Positions 1 through 6,047 of a stretch of DNA of 6,152 bases are shown one piece after another (the first letter of the stretch is position 1; each line of letters begins with the position of its first letter). The notes beneath the pieces are model-generated. The model had not been told where the DNA came from. It did not search any database and saw only the letters and a list, made by a program, of their open reading frames with translations. The stretch comes from Rickettsiales bacterium (GTDB lineage Bacteria; Pseudomonadota; Alphaproteobacteria; Rickettsiales; UBA3002). The position numbers were made by a program, and so were the translations under genes. The stretch covers positions 1 to 6,152 of the forward strand of contig PBPD01000056.1 in the NCBI GenBank assembly GCA_002725445.1, written 5' to 3'.

Positions 1-732
1 ATCAATATTCTGATAGGCCTCGTCCATCAGCCCGACAATGCCGTAAATCGCATCAATACGCGTCTTCTTAATGACCAACGGGTCATAGGCCATGTCCATT
101 AATATTTGCCAGTTATCGGAGGCCACAATATCCAGATCTTCACCCGTCAGCGCTTCGGATGGCATGGTATGCGCCAGCAACCACAGGGTCATACGATAAA
201 ACCCGTTCATGGTTTCATCGCCCCACACCGCAGGCGCGGAGAGAATGATGCCATCCACCTCAGGCGCATCTTCCTGCACCATCGTGTTGATTACCACCGC
301 ACCGCCCATGCTTTCACCCAGCAGATAGATCGGTGTGTTGGGGTGTTTGTCTTTCAGCAACTCCACCAGCTGCGCGACATCGGCGGTCAGATTATCAATC
401 CCGCCCCAGATGCCCACACCTTCTTTGTTGGCACCAAAGCCACGCTGATCATACGCATACGTCGCGATGCCCTGCGCACGGAAAAACTCACCCGCACCGT
501 CAAATGCCTTGCTGTAATCGTTGAAGCCATGCAGCGCTACAATCACCGCCTCGGCCTTGCGCCGTGGCACCCAGCTGCGCAGTGCCAGCTTTGCGCCATC
601 ACCCGCCACATAGACATCGTCGGTCAGCTTGGCGCGTTCGGTACGCGGCAAAAACGGATGCACCACTGGCGACGCGCACGCCGTCAGCAGTAGCAAACAA
701 AAGGTTACTATGAGTGTGCTTTTCAAATTCAC
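1..732 (-). CDS. Alpha/beta hydrolase lipoprotein (monoacylglycerol lipase / lysophospholipase-like), 3' end outside window
   Basis: Read on the minus strand, this frame is open from a GTG at 732 to the left edge (244 codons). The N-terminus has a basic start, a hydrophobic stretch (residues 6-16) and a lipobox L16-T17-A18-C19, so it is probably a lipoprotein; Ala at +2 suggests outer-membrane sorting. The hydrolase core follows: a strand ending in L67-H68-G69-F70 (oxyanion-hole type), Y94-D95-Q96-R97-G98, and the nucleophile elbow G139-E-S141-M-G143. Together these match the serine hydrolase group of lysophospholipases and monoacylglycerol lipases (Hydrolase_4/S33-like). The catalytic Asp and His would lie in the missing C-terminus. 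The substrate is inferred to be a lipid ester, but the sequence does not fix it. An in-frame TAG directly precedes the GTG, so the start cannot lie further upstream. The Shine-Dalgarno sequence is weak; a TTG two codons later is the only other start that keeps the signal peptide. It is divergent from usg. Confidence 0.88.
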   Translation of the reverse strand, partial: MNLKSTLIVTFCLLLLTACASPVVHPFLPRTERAKLTDDVYVAGDGAKLALRSWVPRRKAEAVIVALHGFNDYSKAFDGAGEFFRAQGIATYAYDQRGFGANKEGVGIWGGIDNLTADVAQLVELLKDKHPNTPIYLLGESMGGAVVINTMVQEDAPEVDGIILSAPAVWGDETMNGFYRMTLWLLAHTMPSEALTGEDLDIVASDNWQILMDMAYDPLVIKKTRIDAIYGIVGLMDEAYQNID

Positions 733-761
733 CTAGTCACTACATCAAAAAATAAAGCGGC

Positions 762-791
762 ATTAAAAGGCAAAATACCCCTAGCAATCAA
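762..791 (-). promoter_or_regulatory. Putative promoter for the hydrolase lipoprotein
   Basis: On the minus strand, TTGATT (786-791) and TTTAAT (762-767) are separated by 18 bp and lie about 30 bases upstream of the GTG start at 732. The boxes resemble sigma-70 elements but the match is moderate and the region is AT-rich, so chance is possible. Confidence 0.35.
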
Positions 792-814
792 CCGTTTATT
801 TATTACAGCCATAT

Positions 815-828
815 TGCAGCGCAGCATG
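815..828 (+). repeat. Direct repeat copy 1 in the hydrolase-usg divergent gap
   Basis: TGCAGCGCAGCATG matches the sequence at 873-886 at 13 of 14 positions, in the same orientation and 58 bp apart. The core contains a small dyad (TGC...GCA). It could be a paired regulator site serving the two divergent genes; no regulator is known. Confidence 0.45.
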
Positions 829-829
829 G

Positions 830-839
830 GCATTAATGC
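830..839. promoter_or_regulatory. 10-bp perfect palindrome, possible operator
   Basis: GCATTAATGC reads the same on both strands. It lies between the two direct-repeat copies and touches the likely -35 region of usg. This suits an operator, but a 10-bp palindrome in AT-rich intergenic DNA can arise by chance. Confidence 0.3.
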
Positions 840-865
840 ATTTTTAACCGATTCTATGCTATCCT
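837..865 (+). promoter_or_regulatory. usg: Putative usg promoter
   Basis: The best -10 candidate is TATCCT (860-865). It sits in GCTATCCTGT, which differs by one base from GCTATACTGT at the stronger promoter near 5191-5200. The matching -35 position (837-842, TGCATT) is poor. An alternative pair is TTAACC (844-849) and TTGATA (867-872) with a 17-bp spacer. Either would give a leader of roughly 60-70 nt before usg. Confidence 0.3.
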
Positions 866-872
866 GTTGATA

Positions 873-886
873 TGCAGCGCAGAATG
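873..886 (+). repeat. Direct repeat copy 2 in the hydrolase-usg divergent gap
   Basis: TGCAGCGCAGAATG is the second copy of the repeat at 815-828, with one mismatch. It lies at or just after the expected usg transcript start. It also contains half of a short hairpin (GCGCA at 877-881 with TGCGC at 885-889) that would form in the usg leader. Confidence 0.45.
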
Positions 887-939
887 CGCGCTTTTCCTAA
901 GTAAGGAATCGAAGCAACCATGTAGGACGAGGTATTACT

Positions 940-1206
940 ATGACACATGATTTTGAAAAACAGTTGCATGATTACCGGCTAACCACCGCCGAAATCCTTT
1001 ATCATTTTCCCGATCACCCGAAATTGCTGCAAAGCTATGTCTGGCAGGAACTGGACATTGCGCCCAAATTTCCGGTGCTGCAAAAATTTCTCGATTTCTG
1101 GGAACACAAGCTCGATGGCAAGATCCATTCAGTCACCGTCGCGCATGCCGAGCTGATACACCCCGCCGAAATAAAATGGGGTAAGGGCGCATTTAACCTG
1201 CACTAA
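940..1206 (+). CDS. usg: Usg family protein (function unknown, alphaproteobacterial)
   Basis: A complete 88-residue soluble protein. It carries the features I associate with the Usg family, first named for a gene next to the tryptophan genes of Caulobacter: an N-terminal Y12-R13-L14-T15-T16-A17-E18-I19 block, P24-D25-H26-P27, V34-W35-Q36, a central F-L-D-F-W segment, and a C-terminal H-S-V-x-V-A-H then L-I-x-P-A-E. The length is typical. The biochemical role is not established. ATG 940 is well supported: GACGAGG lies 7 bases upstream. No signal peptide or membrane segment is present. No trp gene is in the window; the downstream neighbour is a glycosyltransferase 71 bp away, so the usual tryptophan context is absent or lies elsewhere. 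A start-stop ATGTAG at 920-925 precedes it in another frame. Confidence 0.9.
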   Translation: MTHDFEKQLHDYRLTTAEILYHFPDHPKLLQSYVWQELDIAPKFPVLQKFLDFWEHKLDGKIHSVTVAHAELIHPAEIKWGKGAFNLH

Positions 1207-1208
1207 GA

Positions 1209-1237
1209 TTTACTTTTTCGCCCGCGCGCTTTATACC
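1209..1237 (+). promoter_or_regulatory. Putative promoter for the glycosyltransferase
   Basis: TTTACT (1209-1214) and TATACC (1232-1237) are separated by 17 bp and lie directly after the usg stop, about 40 bases before the glycosyltransferase ATG. This suggests the glycosyltransferase can be transcribed apart from usg, although read-through is equally possible because no terminator is seen between them. Confidence 0.4.
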
Positions 1238-1277
1238 TGTCGCCGCATTAACCGCTGACGACCATAGGAATTTTTAC

Positions 1278-2327
1278 ATGCGCGTACTCAATATGATGCT
1301 TGGCCGCAACCCTGGTGGCATTGAACAATCCTGTATAGATTATTACGAGGCCCTCACCCTCGCAGGGCATGAAGTGCTCACCATCACTCGCCCCGGCGCA
1401 TGGGTGAATGAGCCGCTGGCCGAGCTGGATGCGCCTGTGCGCACGCTGGCGCATCTGGGCGAATGGGACCCGCTGGCTGCCCGCAAGCTGCGGCGCATTG
1501 CCCGCGAATGGCAGGCCGATATCGCCATTGGTCAGGGCAATCGTGCGATTGGACTGGGCTTGCGCGCGCTGAAAAAACGCGTGCCGGTAGTGGCCGTCGC
1601 GCAAAACTACAAGATCAAGCGCTTTCCACAATGTGACGGTGTGTTCTGCACCACCGAAGACCTCATCAACGAAATGATCGCCCGCGATATTCCGCGCGAC
1701 CGCGTCTTTCACATGCCCAACATGGCACGCGTGCCTGAAGGGATGGAGCCGCGCAACGAATTTCACACCCCGCGCATCATTGGGTCGATGGGGCGTTTCG
1801 TTGAAAAGAAAGGCTTTACCCATTTTCTGCAGGCCTTGTCGATTCTCAAAAAGGCCGACATCCCGTTTACGGCGAAACTGGGCGGTGGCGGCGCGCTGGA
1901 AGACGAGCTTAAAGCCGAGGCCAAAGCCTACGGGCTGGAAGAGGAGTTAGAATTTAGCGGCTGGGTAAAAGACAAACGCGCCTTCTTCGACGAGATCGAT
2001 ATTTTCGTGCTGCCCTCTCTGCACGAGCCATTTGGCATTGTGTTGATTGAAGCCATGGCACATGGCCTGCCATGTATCACCACCGACAGTGAAGGCCCAT
2101 GCGAAATTATCGAGCCGGGTGCCGACGCTATGCTGGTGCCAAAAGCCGACCCCGCCATTATGGCCGAAGCGTTGCGCGAATTGATCGAGCATCCGGATAA
2201 TGCCGCGGAAATGGCCGCCAATGCGTTGCAAAAAGTCACCGACTTCTATGATGTGAAACAGGCGTCCAAGCGATTGGATGCAGCCATCAACGCTCTGCTG
2301 ACACCTCTTTCTCAGGATAAAGCATAA
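1278..2327 (+). CDS. Glycosyltransferase family 4 (GT-B fold)
   Basis: A complete 349-residue protein with GT-B, GT4-type layout. The N-terminal acceptor domain opens with a strand M-R-V-L-N-M-M-L-G and the glycine-rich G-G-I-E-Q loop. The C-terminal nucleotide-sugar domain opens near residue 155 with G-S-M-G-R-F-V-E-K-K-G. It then shows L-G-G-G-G and F-S-G-W-V, then D-I-F-V-L-P-S. The retaining-enzyme E-x7-E pair is E250 and E258 within H-E-P-F-G-I-V-L-I-E-A-M. Such enzymes transfer a sugar from a nucleotide donor onto lipid, lipopolysaccharide or another glycan at the inner face of the cytoplasmic membrane. Donor and acceptor cannot be read from the sequence. No membrane segment is evident. 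ATG 1278 has AGGAA eight bases upstream. The 3' end overlaps the convergent gene on the minus strand by 41 bp. Confidence 0.93.
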   Translation: MRVLNMMLGRNPGGIEQSCIDYYEALTLAGHEVLTITRPGAWVNEPLAELDAPVRTLAHLGEWDPLAARKLRRIAREWQADIAIGQGNRAIGLGLRALKKRVPVVAVAQNYKIKRFPQCDGVFCTTEDLINEMIARDIPRDRVFHMPNMARVPEGMEPRNEFHTPRIIGSMGRFVEKKGFTHFLQALSILKKADIPFTAKLGGGGALEDELKAEAKAYGLEEELEFSGWVKDKRAFFDEIDIFVLPSLHEPFGIVLIEAMAHGLPCITTDSEGPCEIIEPGADAMLVPKADPAIMAEALRELIEHPDNAAEMAANALQKVTDFYDVKQASKRLDAAINALLTPLSQDKA

Positions 2328-3390
2328 ACTGTTCGATTGCTTTATTAAGCAAGTTCAGGCGGCGCGCGCAATTCGCACCGCATTCTTCGGGTGATGTGCG
2401 GGCATTGGTTTCTTTAACATGCGCATCCAGCTGCATCTGCAATTGCGATGTGGCATTCAAAATGGTTGTATAAGCTTCGTCTTCGCCCGATCCGAATATG
2501 CCACCTCGCCGGTTCAAGCCCGCCTTCATACTGCGCAAAATGCCAATCATTTCGCCTAAGCGTTCATCCGCCACTTTTTCGGTCTTCTCAATCGTCTCAT
2601 CCGCCAATGCACTGGCTTTTTGAATCGGTTCTGAGTCAATCGCACGTAATGTTTTGGCGGTCTCTGCCATCACCTCATACGCCTCGCTTAACGGCGCATG
2701 CTCAATATCCGAAGCGTGCAGCAACACATCTTCCAGCTTCTCGCGTGCTCGCGCTAGTCCCTCTTCGGACACATGCTCGCCCTGCAAATAGCGCGCATAC
2801 AGCCCGCCATACTCATACGAGGCCACCTGTAACGCATCGCGCTTGGTCGACACTTTGCCCGGCTCCAGCCGTTCAATATACTCTGGCAACACCTCCAGCG
2901 CCTGCTGCATAACAATCTTGTTCCATGTGTCCAGCGAGTGGCGCAGCTCTTCTTCGCGCACAGGACTCAACGCAATAGGCTCAGGCTCTACCCCCATTTT
3001 CAGCAATGCCTGCAACGTGTCGCCTTCCACATGCACCCCCACTTGCGCGGGCATCGACAATTCATCTTGCTGATAACGGTGTCCGCCAACGCGAAACGAA
3101 GCACGCACCTCTTGCGGGCTTTCCCGCGTTGCAGGCTCTTCGATCTCTATGCCTGCTTCGCGCAATAACGTGCGCATTGCTTTTGCATCGTCCCGGCCGG
3201 CTTTGGGCAGCACATCACTGCCACCGACTCTTTTTGCCTCTGGCAGCTCAAACACCGATGGGTCGTCCGTGTAGATAAATCGCTGACACGGCCCCCAGTG
3301 CCAAGGCAATGCACGCAAGGCTTTTGCTGCGCTTTCGCGCGCCTCTGCGATTTCTTCCTCGCTTAATTCTGTGGACTCATCCTCGCTCAT
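2287..3390 (-). CDS. Uncharacterised 367-residue acidic, helical protein
   Basis: I do not recognise a family. The protein is rich in Glu, Ala and Leu and looks largely alpha-helical, with no signal peptide or membrane segment, so it is probably cytoplasmic. The N-terminus is strongly acidic (residues 2-20), followed by a distinctive W30-H-W-G-P-C35 element. A middle section (roughly 130-300) has long charged amphipathic helices. A Gly/Arg-rich turn (R-R-G-G-I-F-G-S-G) comes next. The tail contains a Cys-x3-Cys pair (C337, C341), which could bind a metal or form a disulphide. The frame also opens at a GTG at 3408, but that codon lies next to the probable -10 box. I therefore prefer ATG 3390, which would sit at the very 5' end of the transcript and has no Shine-Dalgarno sequence. 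The length and sustained composition support a real gene. It is convergent with the glycosyltransferase and divergent from ygfZ. Confidence 0.8.
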   Translation of the reverse strand: MSEDESTELSEEEIAEARESAAKALRALPWHWGPCQRFIYTDDPSVFELPEAKRVGGSDVLPKAGRDDAKAMRTLLREAGIEIEEPATRESPQEVRASFRVGGHRYQQDELSMPAQVGVHVEGDTLQALLKMGVEPEPIALSPVREEELRHSLDTWNKIVMQQALEVLPEYIERLEPGKVSTKRDALQVASYEYGGLYARYLQGEHVSEEGLARAREKLEDVLLHASDIEHAPLSEAYEVMAETAKTLRAIDSEPIQKASALADETIEKTEKVADERLGEMIGILRSMKAGLNRRGGIFGSGEDEAYTTILNATSQLQMQLDAHVKETNARTSPEECGANCARRLNLLNKAIEQFMLYPEKEVSAER

Positions 3391-3398
3391 AGCGCAAA

Positions 3399-3426
3399 AG
3401 ATTAACACACATTAACGTTTTCACAA
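3399..3426 (-). promoter_or_regulatory. Putative promoter for the 367-residue protein, leaderless type
   Basis: On the minus strand, TTGTGA (3421-3426) and TAATCT (3399-3404) are separated by 16 bp. Transcription would start around 3391-3393, within a few bases of the ATG at 3390, where no Shine-Dalgarno sequence exists. Confidence 0.45.
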
Positions 3427-3428
3427 TA

Positions 3429-3456
3429 TTGTTTTTTGTGACTAACGCGTTATATG
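3429..3456 (+). promoter_or_regulatory. ygfZ: Putative ygfZ promoter, leaderless type
   Basis: TTGTTT (3429-3434) and TATATG (3451-3456) are separated by 16 bp. The expected transcript start falls near 3463, the preferred ygfZ ATG. Its -35 box lies two bases from the -35 box of the opposite-strand promoter, so two polymerases could not easily occupy both at once. Confidence 0.4.
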
Positions 3457-3462
3457 TTCCCT

Positions 3463-4347
3463 ATGAGCTATACATACTTACCCGATCGCACTGTTTTTCG
3501 CCTGCAAGGCCCAGACACCGACGAGCTGCTGCAAGGCATTATCACACAGGATGTCACCAAGGTGCGCGTTGATGCACCTAAATTCGCCGCCATGCTGAAT
3601 GCCCAAGGCAAACTGCTATACGATTTTTTCCTGATCCGCATCGATGATAACACCCTGCTGTTAGACTGCGACGCACGCCACAGCGATGCGCTGTTTAAAA
3701 AACTCAAAATGTATAAATTGCGTGCCGATGTACGCATCGAAGACCAGAGCGACGCCTGGCAGGTGCATGCGGGTTGGAACAATCCACCACCGAACGCATG
3801 GCCCGAAAGCGCCATCATTTTCACCGACCCACGTCTAGACACACTCGGCTGGCGCGCCCTCACCCCTTCTGATGTAGCCCGTGCCAGTGACGATGCCCCT
3901 GCAACCACAAATGATTACGCAGCACACCGCATTGCGTGCGGCGTTCCCACCGCCGCCGATGACGCCACCGAACGTATGGTCGTGCTTGATTTGGGCTACG
4001 ACGCCCTGCACGCAGTCGATTTTGCCAAAGGCTGCTATGTGGGTCAGGAAGTCACCGCCCGCATGCATTACCGCCATGTGCGTCGCAAGGCGATCTTCCA
4101 CATTGAAAGCCAACAGCCTTTACCCGCGCAAGGCACGGAAATTCTGGCCGGCACCAGCAAAATAGGCGAGCTATGCTCGACCAATGGCACCAACGGCTTA
4201 GCATTGCTGCGTGTTGAAGAGCTGGAAAAAGCGCAAGCCGCACAAACACCGCTCTCTGCGAACGGGATTGCACTCACCGCTACCTTGCCCGCTTGGTTTA
4301 CCGAAACGCTGGCACATATCCGCGCGCAGGCCGCCAAGGCGCAGTAG
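3463..4347 (+). CDS. ygfZ: YgfZ/IBA57-type folate-binding protein, Fe-S cluster maintenance
   Basis: A 294-residue member of the GcvT-related YgfZ family. The hallmark motif K189-G-C191-Y-V-G-Q-E196 is intact, including the conserved cysteine. The N-terminal part L-P-D-R...G-P-D...L-L-Q-G-I-I-T-Q-D-V is typical of alphaproteobacterial members. Bacterial YgfZ and mitochondrial IBA57 help assemble or repair certain [4Fe-4S] proteins in a folate-dependent manner, including radical-SAM tRNA-modifying enzymes such as MiaB in E. coli. It is expected to be cytoplasmic. Two in-frame ATGs are possible, 3454 and 3463. I chose 3463 because 3454 lies inside the probable -10 box and family members start just before the L-P-D-R element; the longer version would add Met-Phe-Pro. 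No Shine-Dalgarno sequence precedes either. Family assignment is secure; the start is less so. Confidence 0.93.
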   Translation: MSYTYLPDRTVFRLQGPDTDELLQGIITQDVTKVRVDAPKFAAMLNAQGKLLYDFFLIRIDDNTLLLDCDARHSDALFKKLKMYKLRADVRIEDQSDAWQVHAGWNNPPPNAWPESAIIFTDPRLDTLGWRALTPSDVARASDDAPATTNDYAAHRIACGVPTAADDATERMVVLDLGYDALHAVDFAKGCYVGQEVTARMHYRHVRRKAIFHIESQQPLPAQGTEILAGTSKIGELCSTNGTNGLALLRVEELEKAQAAQTPLSANGIALTATLPAWFTETLAHIRAQAAKAQ

Positions 4348-4407
4348 GTCTTTCTCGCAATGACACTGCAGCAAAACGGCCATTTGCCTGCTTTTATTGC
4401 CAGAAGC

Positions 4408-4436
4408 TTGAAATAGCATTGTTGCCACCCTACATA
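4408..4436 (+). promoter_or_regulatory. yqgE: Putative yqgE promoter in the ygfZ-yqgE gap
   Basis: TTGAAA (4408-4413) and TACATA (4431-4436) are separated by 17 bp, about 50 bases before the yqgE ATG. A second -10-like TACTAT (4448-4453) follows with TTGCCA (4423-4428) 19 bp upstream of it, so more than one start is possible. The rest of the 140-bp gap (4348-4487) holds no gene. A weak GCAAA...TTTGC dyad near 4372-4388 is too poor to call a terminator. Confidence 0.45.
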
Positions 4437-4487
4437 TCTGGTATGGTACTATTAACCAACGCAACAACAATAGCTCGGTTTTAACTC

Positions 4488-5135
4488 ATGCTTTTCACTC
4501 GCAAGAAAGATGCGGACGCATCGCAATCCACAGACCTCTCATCGGACGTAATAAACAGCCCCGAATTTTTTCCCAGTGAAGGTGGCTACCTGCAAGGTCA
4601 GCTGCTAGTGGCAACACCGCTGGTCACAGGCTCAGCCTTCGAAAAATCGGTTATATTCCTGTTTGCACACAACGCCGAAGGCGCGATGGGCGTCATCATC
4701 AATCAACCGCTGGAGCTGGTGCATTATTCCACCCTGCTGGACGAACATGATATCCCTGACGCGGTAGTGCATGAGTCCCTGCCGGTCTATCATGGCGGGC
4801 CAGTGGACAAAACACGCGGCTTTGTGGTGCATAGCGACGACTACACACGCGGCGAACCGCTAATGCAGACCAACGGACTTGCTATTACTGCAAACAGCAG
4901 CATCCTGCGCGATATGATTGCCGATACAGGCCCTCAACATGCGCGTCTGGCCGTCGGCTATGCGGGCTGGTCAGCAGGTCAGCTGGAAGCTGAAATCGAG
5001 CAGAATAGCTGGATCACCGTACCGGCCGATCCGACGCTGGTTTTCGAGACCGAAGACGAGCTGAAATGGACGACTGCCAGCCAGACACTCGGCATCGACA
5101 TGAATTTCTTCTCGCATGCCGTTGGCCACGCGTAA
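4488..5135 (+). CDS. yqgE: YqgE/AlgH family protein (UPF0301, DUF179)
   Basis: A complete 215-residue protein of the YqgE/AlgH family. Conserved segments appear in order: G33-Y-L-x-G-Q-L-L-V-A-T-P44, F51-E-K-S-V-I-F-L, G65-A-M-G-V-I-I-N-Q-P74, V100-Y-H-G-G-P-V106 and A155-V-G-Y-A-G-W-S-A-G-Q-L-E-x-E-I, ending in W175. These cover the whole domain. About 30 residues, mostly polar and charged, precede it, making this protein slightly longer than the usual 180-200. The family is widespread and cytoplasmic. AlgH was named in Pseudomonas as a presumed alginate regulator, but no molecular function is settled. An in-frame TAA two codons upstream rules out a start before ATG 4488. No clear Shine-Dalgarno sequence precedes it. 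The next possible start within the family domain would remove conserved residues. Confidence 0.94.
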   Translation: MLFTRKKDADASQSTDLSSDVINSPEFFPSEGGYLQGQLLVATPLVTGSAFEKSVIFLFAHNAEGAMGVIINQPLELVHYSTLLDEHDIPDAVVHESLPVYHGGPVDKTRGFVVHSDDYTRGEPLMQTNGLAITANSSILRDMIADTGPQHARLAVGYAGWSAGQLEAEIEQNSWITVPADPTLVFETEDELKWTTASQTLGIDMNFFSHAVGHA

Positions 5136-5169
5136 ATCGTTATCCTTTTCATTGTAATAGTTTTGTCAT

Positions 5170-5198
5170 TTGTCGTGGGCAACCGTTAAAGCTATACT
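5170..5198 (+). promoter_or_regulatory. Probable sigma-70-type promoter for the 251-residue protein
   Basis: TTGTCG (5170-5175) and TATACT (5193-5198) are separated by an ideal 17-bp spacer. Transcription would start near 5205, leaving a leader of about 20 nt that contains the ribosome binding site. This is the best promoter match in the window. Confidence 0.6.
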
Positions 5199-5223
5199 GT
5201 CCTAACAGCTTAAGGATAGCAGC

Positions 5224-5979
5224 ATGCCCACCCCCATTCTGAACGAACAGCAAATCCATATTTTTGCGCAGCTAGAGCCACTTACCCAGGCCAAGATCAT
5301 TGCGCTTACAGATCAGTCTCACATTGAATATGAACGATTTGGAAACCGAAAAGGCGATCTTAGCTCAGCAAAATCCTCCGTTGAAAAATTGTGTAAGCAA
5401 GGACTGGACCCGAACGGGCTCCAAGATTTAGCAACAGACTTGCACGGTGAGGGTTTTAGCATTGAAACAAGCCCAGATGGCAAGCGGTTCGCCAACAAGC
5501 TGGCTGACCTGCGCGATGAGTTTATTGCTATTTCCGGGCATGGCCAAGGACAAAGCGCTGCGGCATCGGTGTCAGTTACCTCTTCCGAGCCATTGCCGGA
5601 GCCAGATAGAAAGAAGATAAAAGAAGATGTTGATAATATACAAAAGTCACAGCGCAGAGCTATCCCTCTTCCGAAAGCAACGTTGAACGAAAAAGTAGGT
5701 TCTATATTAAAGGCGATCGACTCACTTTCGCCAGATGAGCGTGTAGGGCTTTATTTGTATTGTCTGACTGGCGAAGAAATGTTCCTAAGTGAGAATACGA
5801 AAGATTTGTTTGGCACCAATATGCCAGATGAATTCAAGCAATTGCTGCGTGCCAGCATGAAATTCGACGCCAAAGACATACTGGTGGCGGAAGAGAACGC
5901 GCAGAGCGTTATTGACAAGCTGGGCATTATAAAAGCGCGCGATGCTCTTACCTTATCCGATGGTGGCATGGCATTGTAA
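5224..5979 (+). CDS. Uncharacterised 251-residue protein, two helical parts joined by a Ser/Gln/Pro-rich linker
   Basis: I cannot assign a family. ATG 5224 is well supported: AAGGA lies 7 bases upstream, behind a good promoter. There is no signal peptide or membrane segment. Residues 1-103 look helical and charged (two Cys-poor blocks). Residues about 105-128 form a low-complexity Gly/Gln/Ser/Ala then Glu/Pro linker. Residues 129-251 are again helical, with S169-P-D-E-R-V-G-L-Y-L-Y-C180-L-T-G-E as the most distinctive stretch. Codon use differs from the neighbours: at least five ATA codons and two AGA arginine codons occur, which the GC-richer flanking genes largely avoid. This may indicate relaxed selection or more recent acquisition. 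It stands between yqgE and glyQ as its own transcription unit, so the neighbours say little about its role. Confidence 0.82.
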   Translation: MPTPILNEQQIHIFAQLEPLTQAKIIALTDQSHIEYERFGNRKGDLSSAKSSVEKLCKQGLDPNGLQDLATDLHGEGFSIETSPDGKRFANKLADLRDEFIAISGHGQGQSAAASVSVTSSEPLPEPDRKKIKEDVDNIQKSQRRAIPLPKATLNEKVGSILKAIDSLSPDERVGLYLYCLTGEEMFLSENTKDLFGTNMPDEFKQLLRASMKFDAKDILVAEENAQSVIDKLGIIKARDALTLSDGGMAL

Positions 5980-6020
5980 CTTTTTGGTTTACGGCAGAAC
6001 GCAAATAAGCATTGAAATCT

Positions 6021-6047
6021 GAGGCAAAACCTCTAAAAGAGTGCCTC
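6021..6047 (+). promoter_or_regulatory. glyQ: Hairpin-forming leader immediately upstream of the glyQ ribosome binding site
   Basis: GAGGC (6021-6025) can pair with GCCTC (6043-6047), enclosing an inner CTCT/AGAG stem (6031-6034 with 6038-6041) and a three-base loop. GAGG can instead pair with CCTC at 6030-6033. The two folds exclude each other. The glyQ Shine-Dalgarno GGAG (6048-6051) begins directly after the outer stem. It is not followed by a U-run, so it is not a typical terminator. Confidence 0.35.

Noticed and set aside
106..693. Open frame of 195 codons on the plus strand opposite the hydrolase
   Set aside because: The minus strand here carries a continuous hydrolase with lipobox and GESMG elbow. 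The plus-strand product is rich in His, Arg and Gln and resembles an antisense shadow.
877..895. GCGCA-GAA-TGCGC hairpin followed by CTTTT in the usg leader as a terminator or attenuator
   Set aside because: The five-pair stem is short and the T-run has only four bases; it overlaps a direct repeat that explains part of the symmetry.
1248..1823. Open frame of 191 codons on the minus strand opposite the glycosyltransferase
   Set aside because: It lies opposite a well-supported GT4 gene and its product shows no domain; it is a GC-driven shadow.
2448..2912. Open frame of 154 codons on the plus strand opposite the 367-residue protein
   Set aside because: The product has a Ser/His/Pro/Arg-rich shadow composition and no ribosome binding site was found; the minus-strand frame is longer and has protein-like composition.
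3391..3408. Longer start at GTG 3408 for the 367-residue protein
   Set aside because: It lies two bases upstream of the probable -10 box on the coding strand, so it would not be in the transcript; it lacks a Shine-Dalgarno sequence.
3454..3462. Longer ygfZ start at ATG 3454
   Set aside because: The codon lies inside the probable -10 box and adds three residues not expected in the family; it remains possible if transcription starts further upstream.
4372..4396. Possible terminator after ygfZ (GCAAA...TTTGC then a T-rich stretch)
   Set aside because: The stem is only five weak pairs and the T-run is interrupted, so it is not a credible intrinsic terminator.
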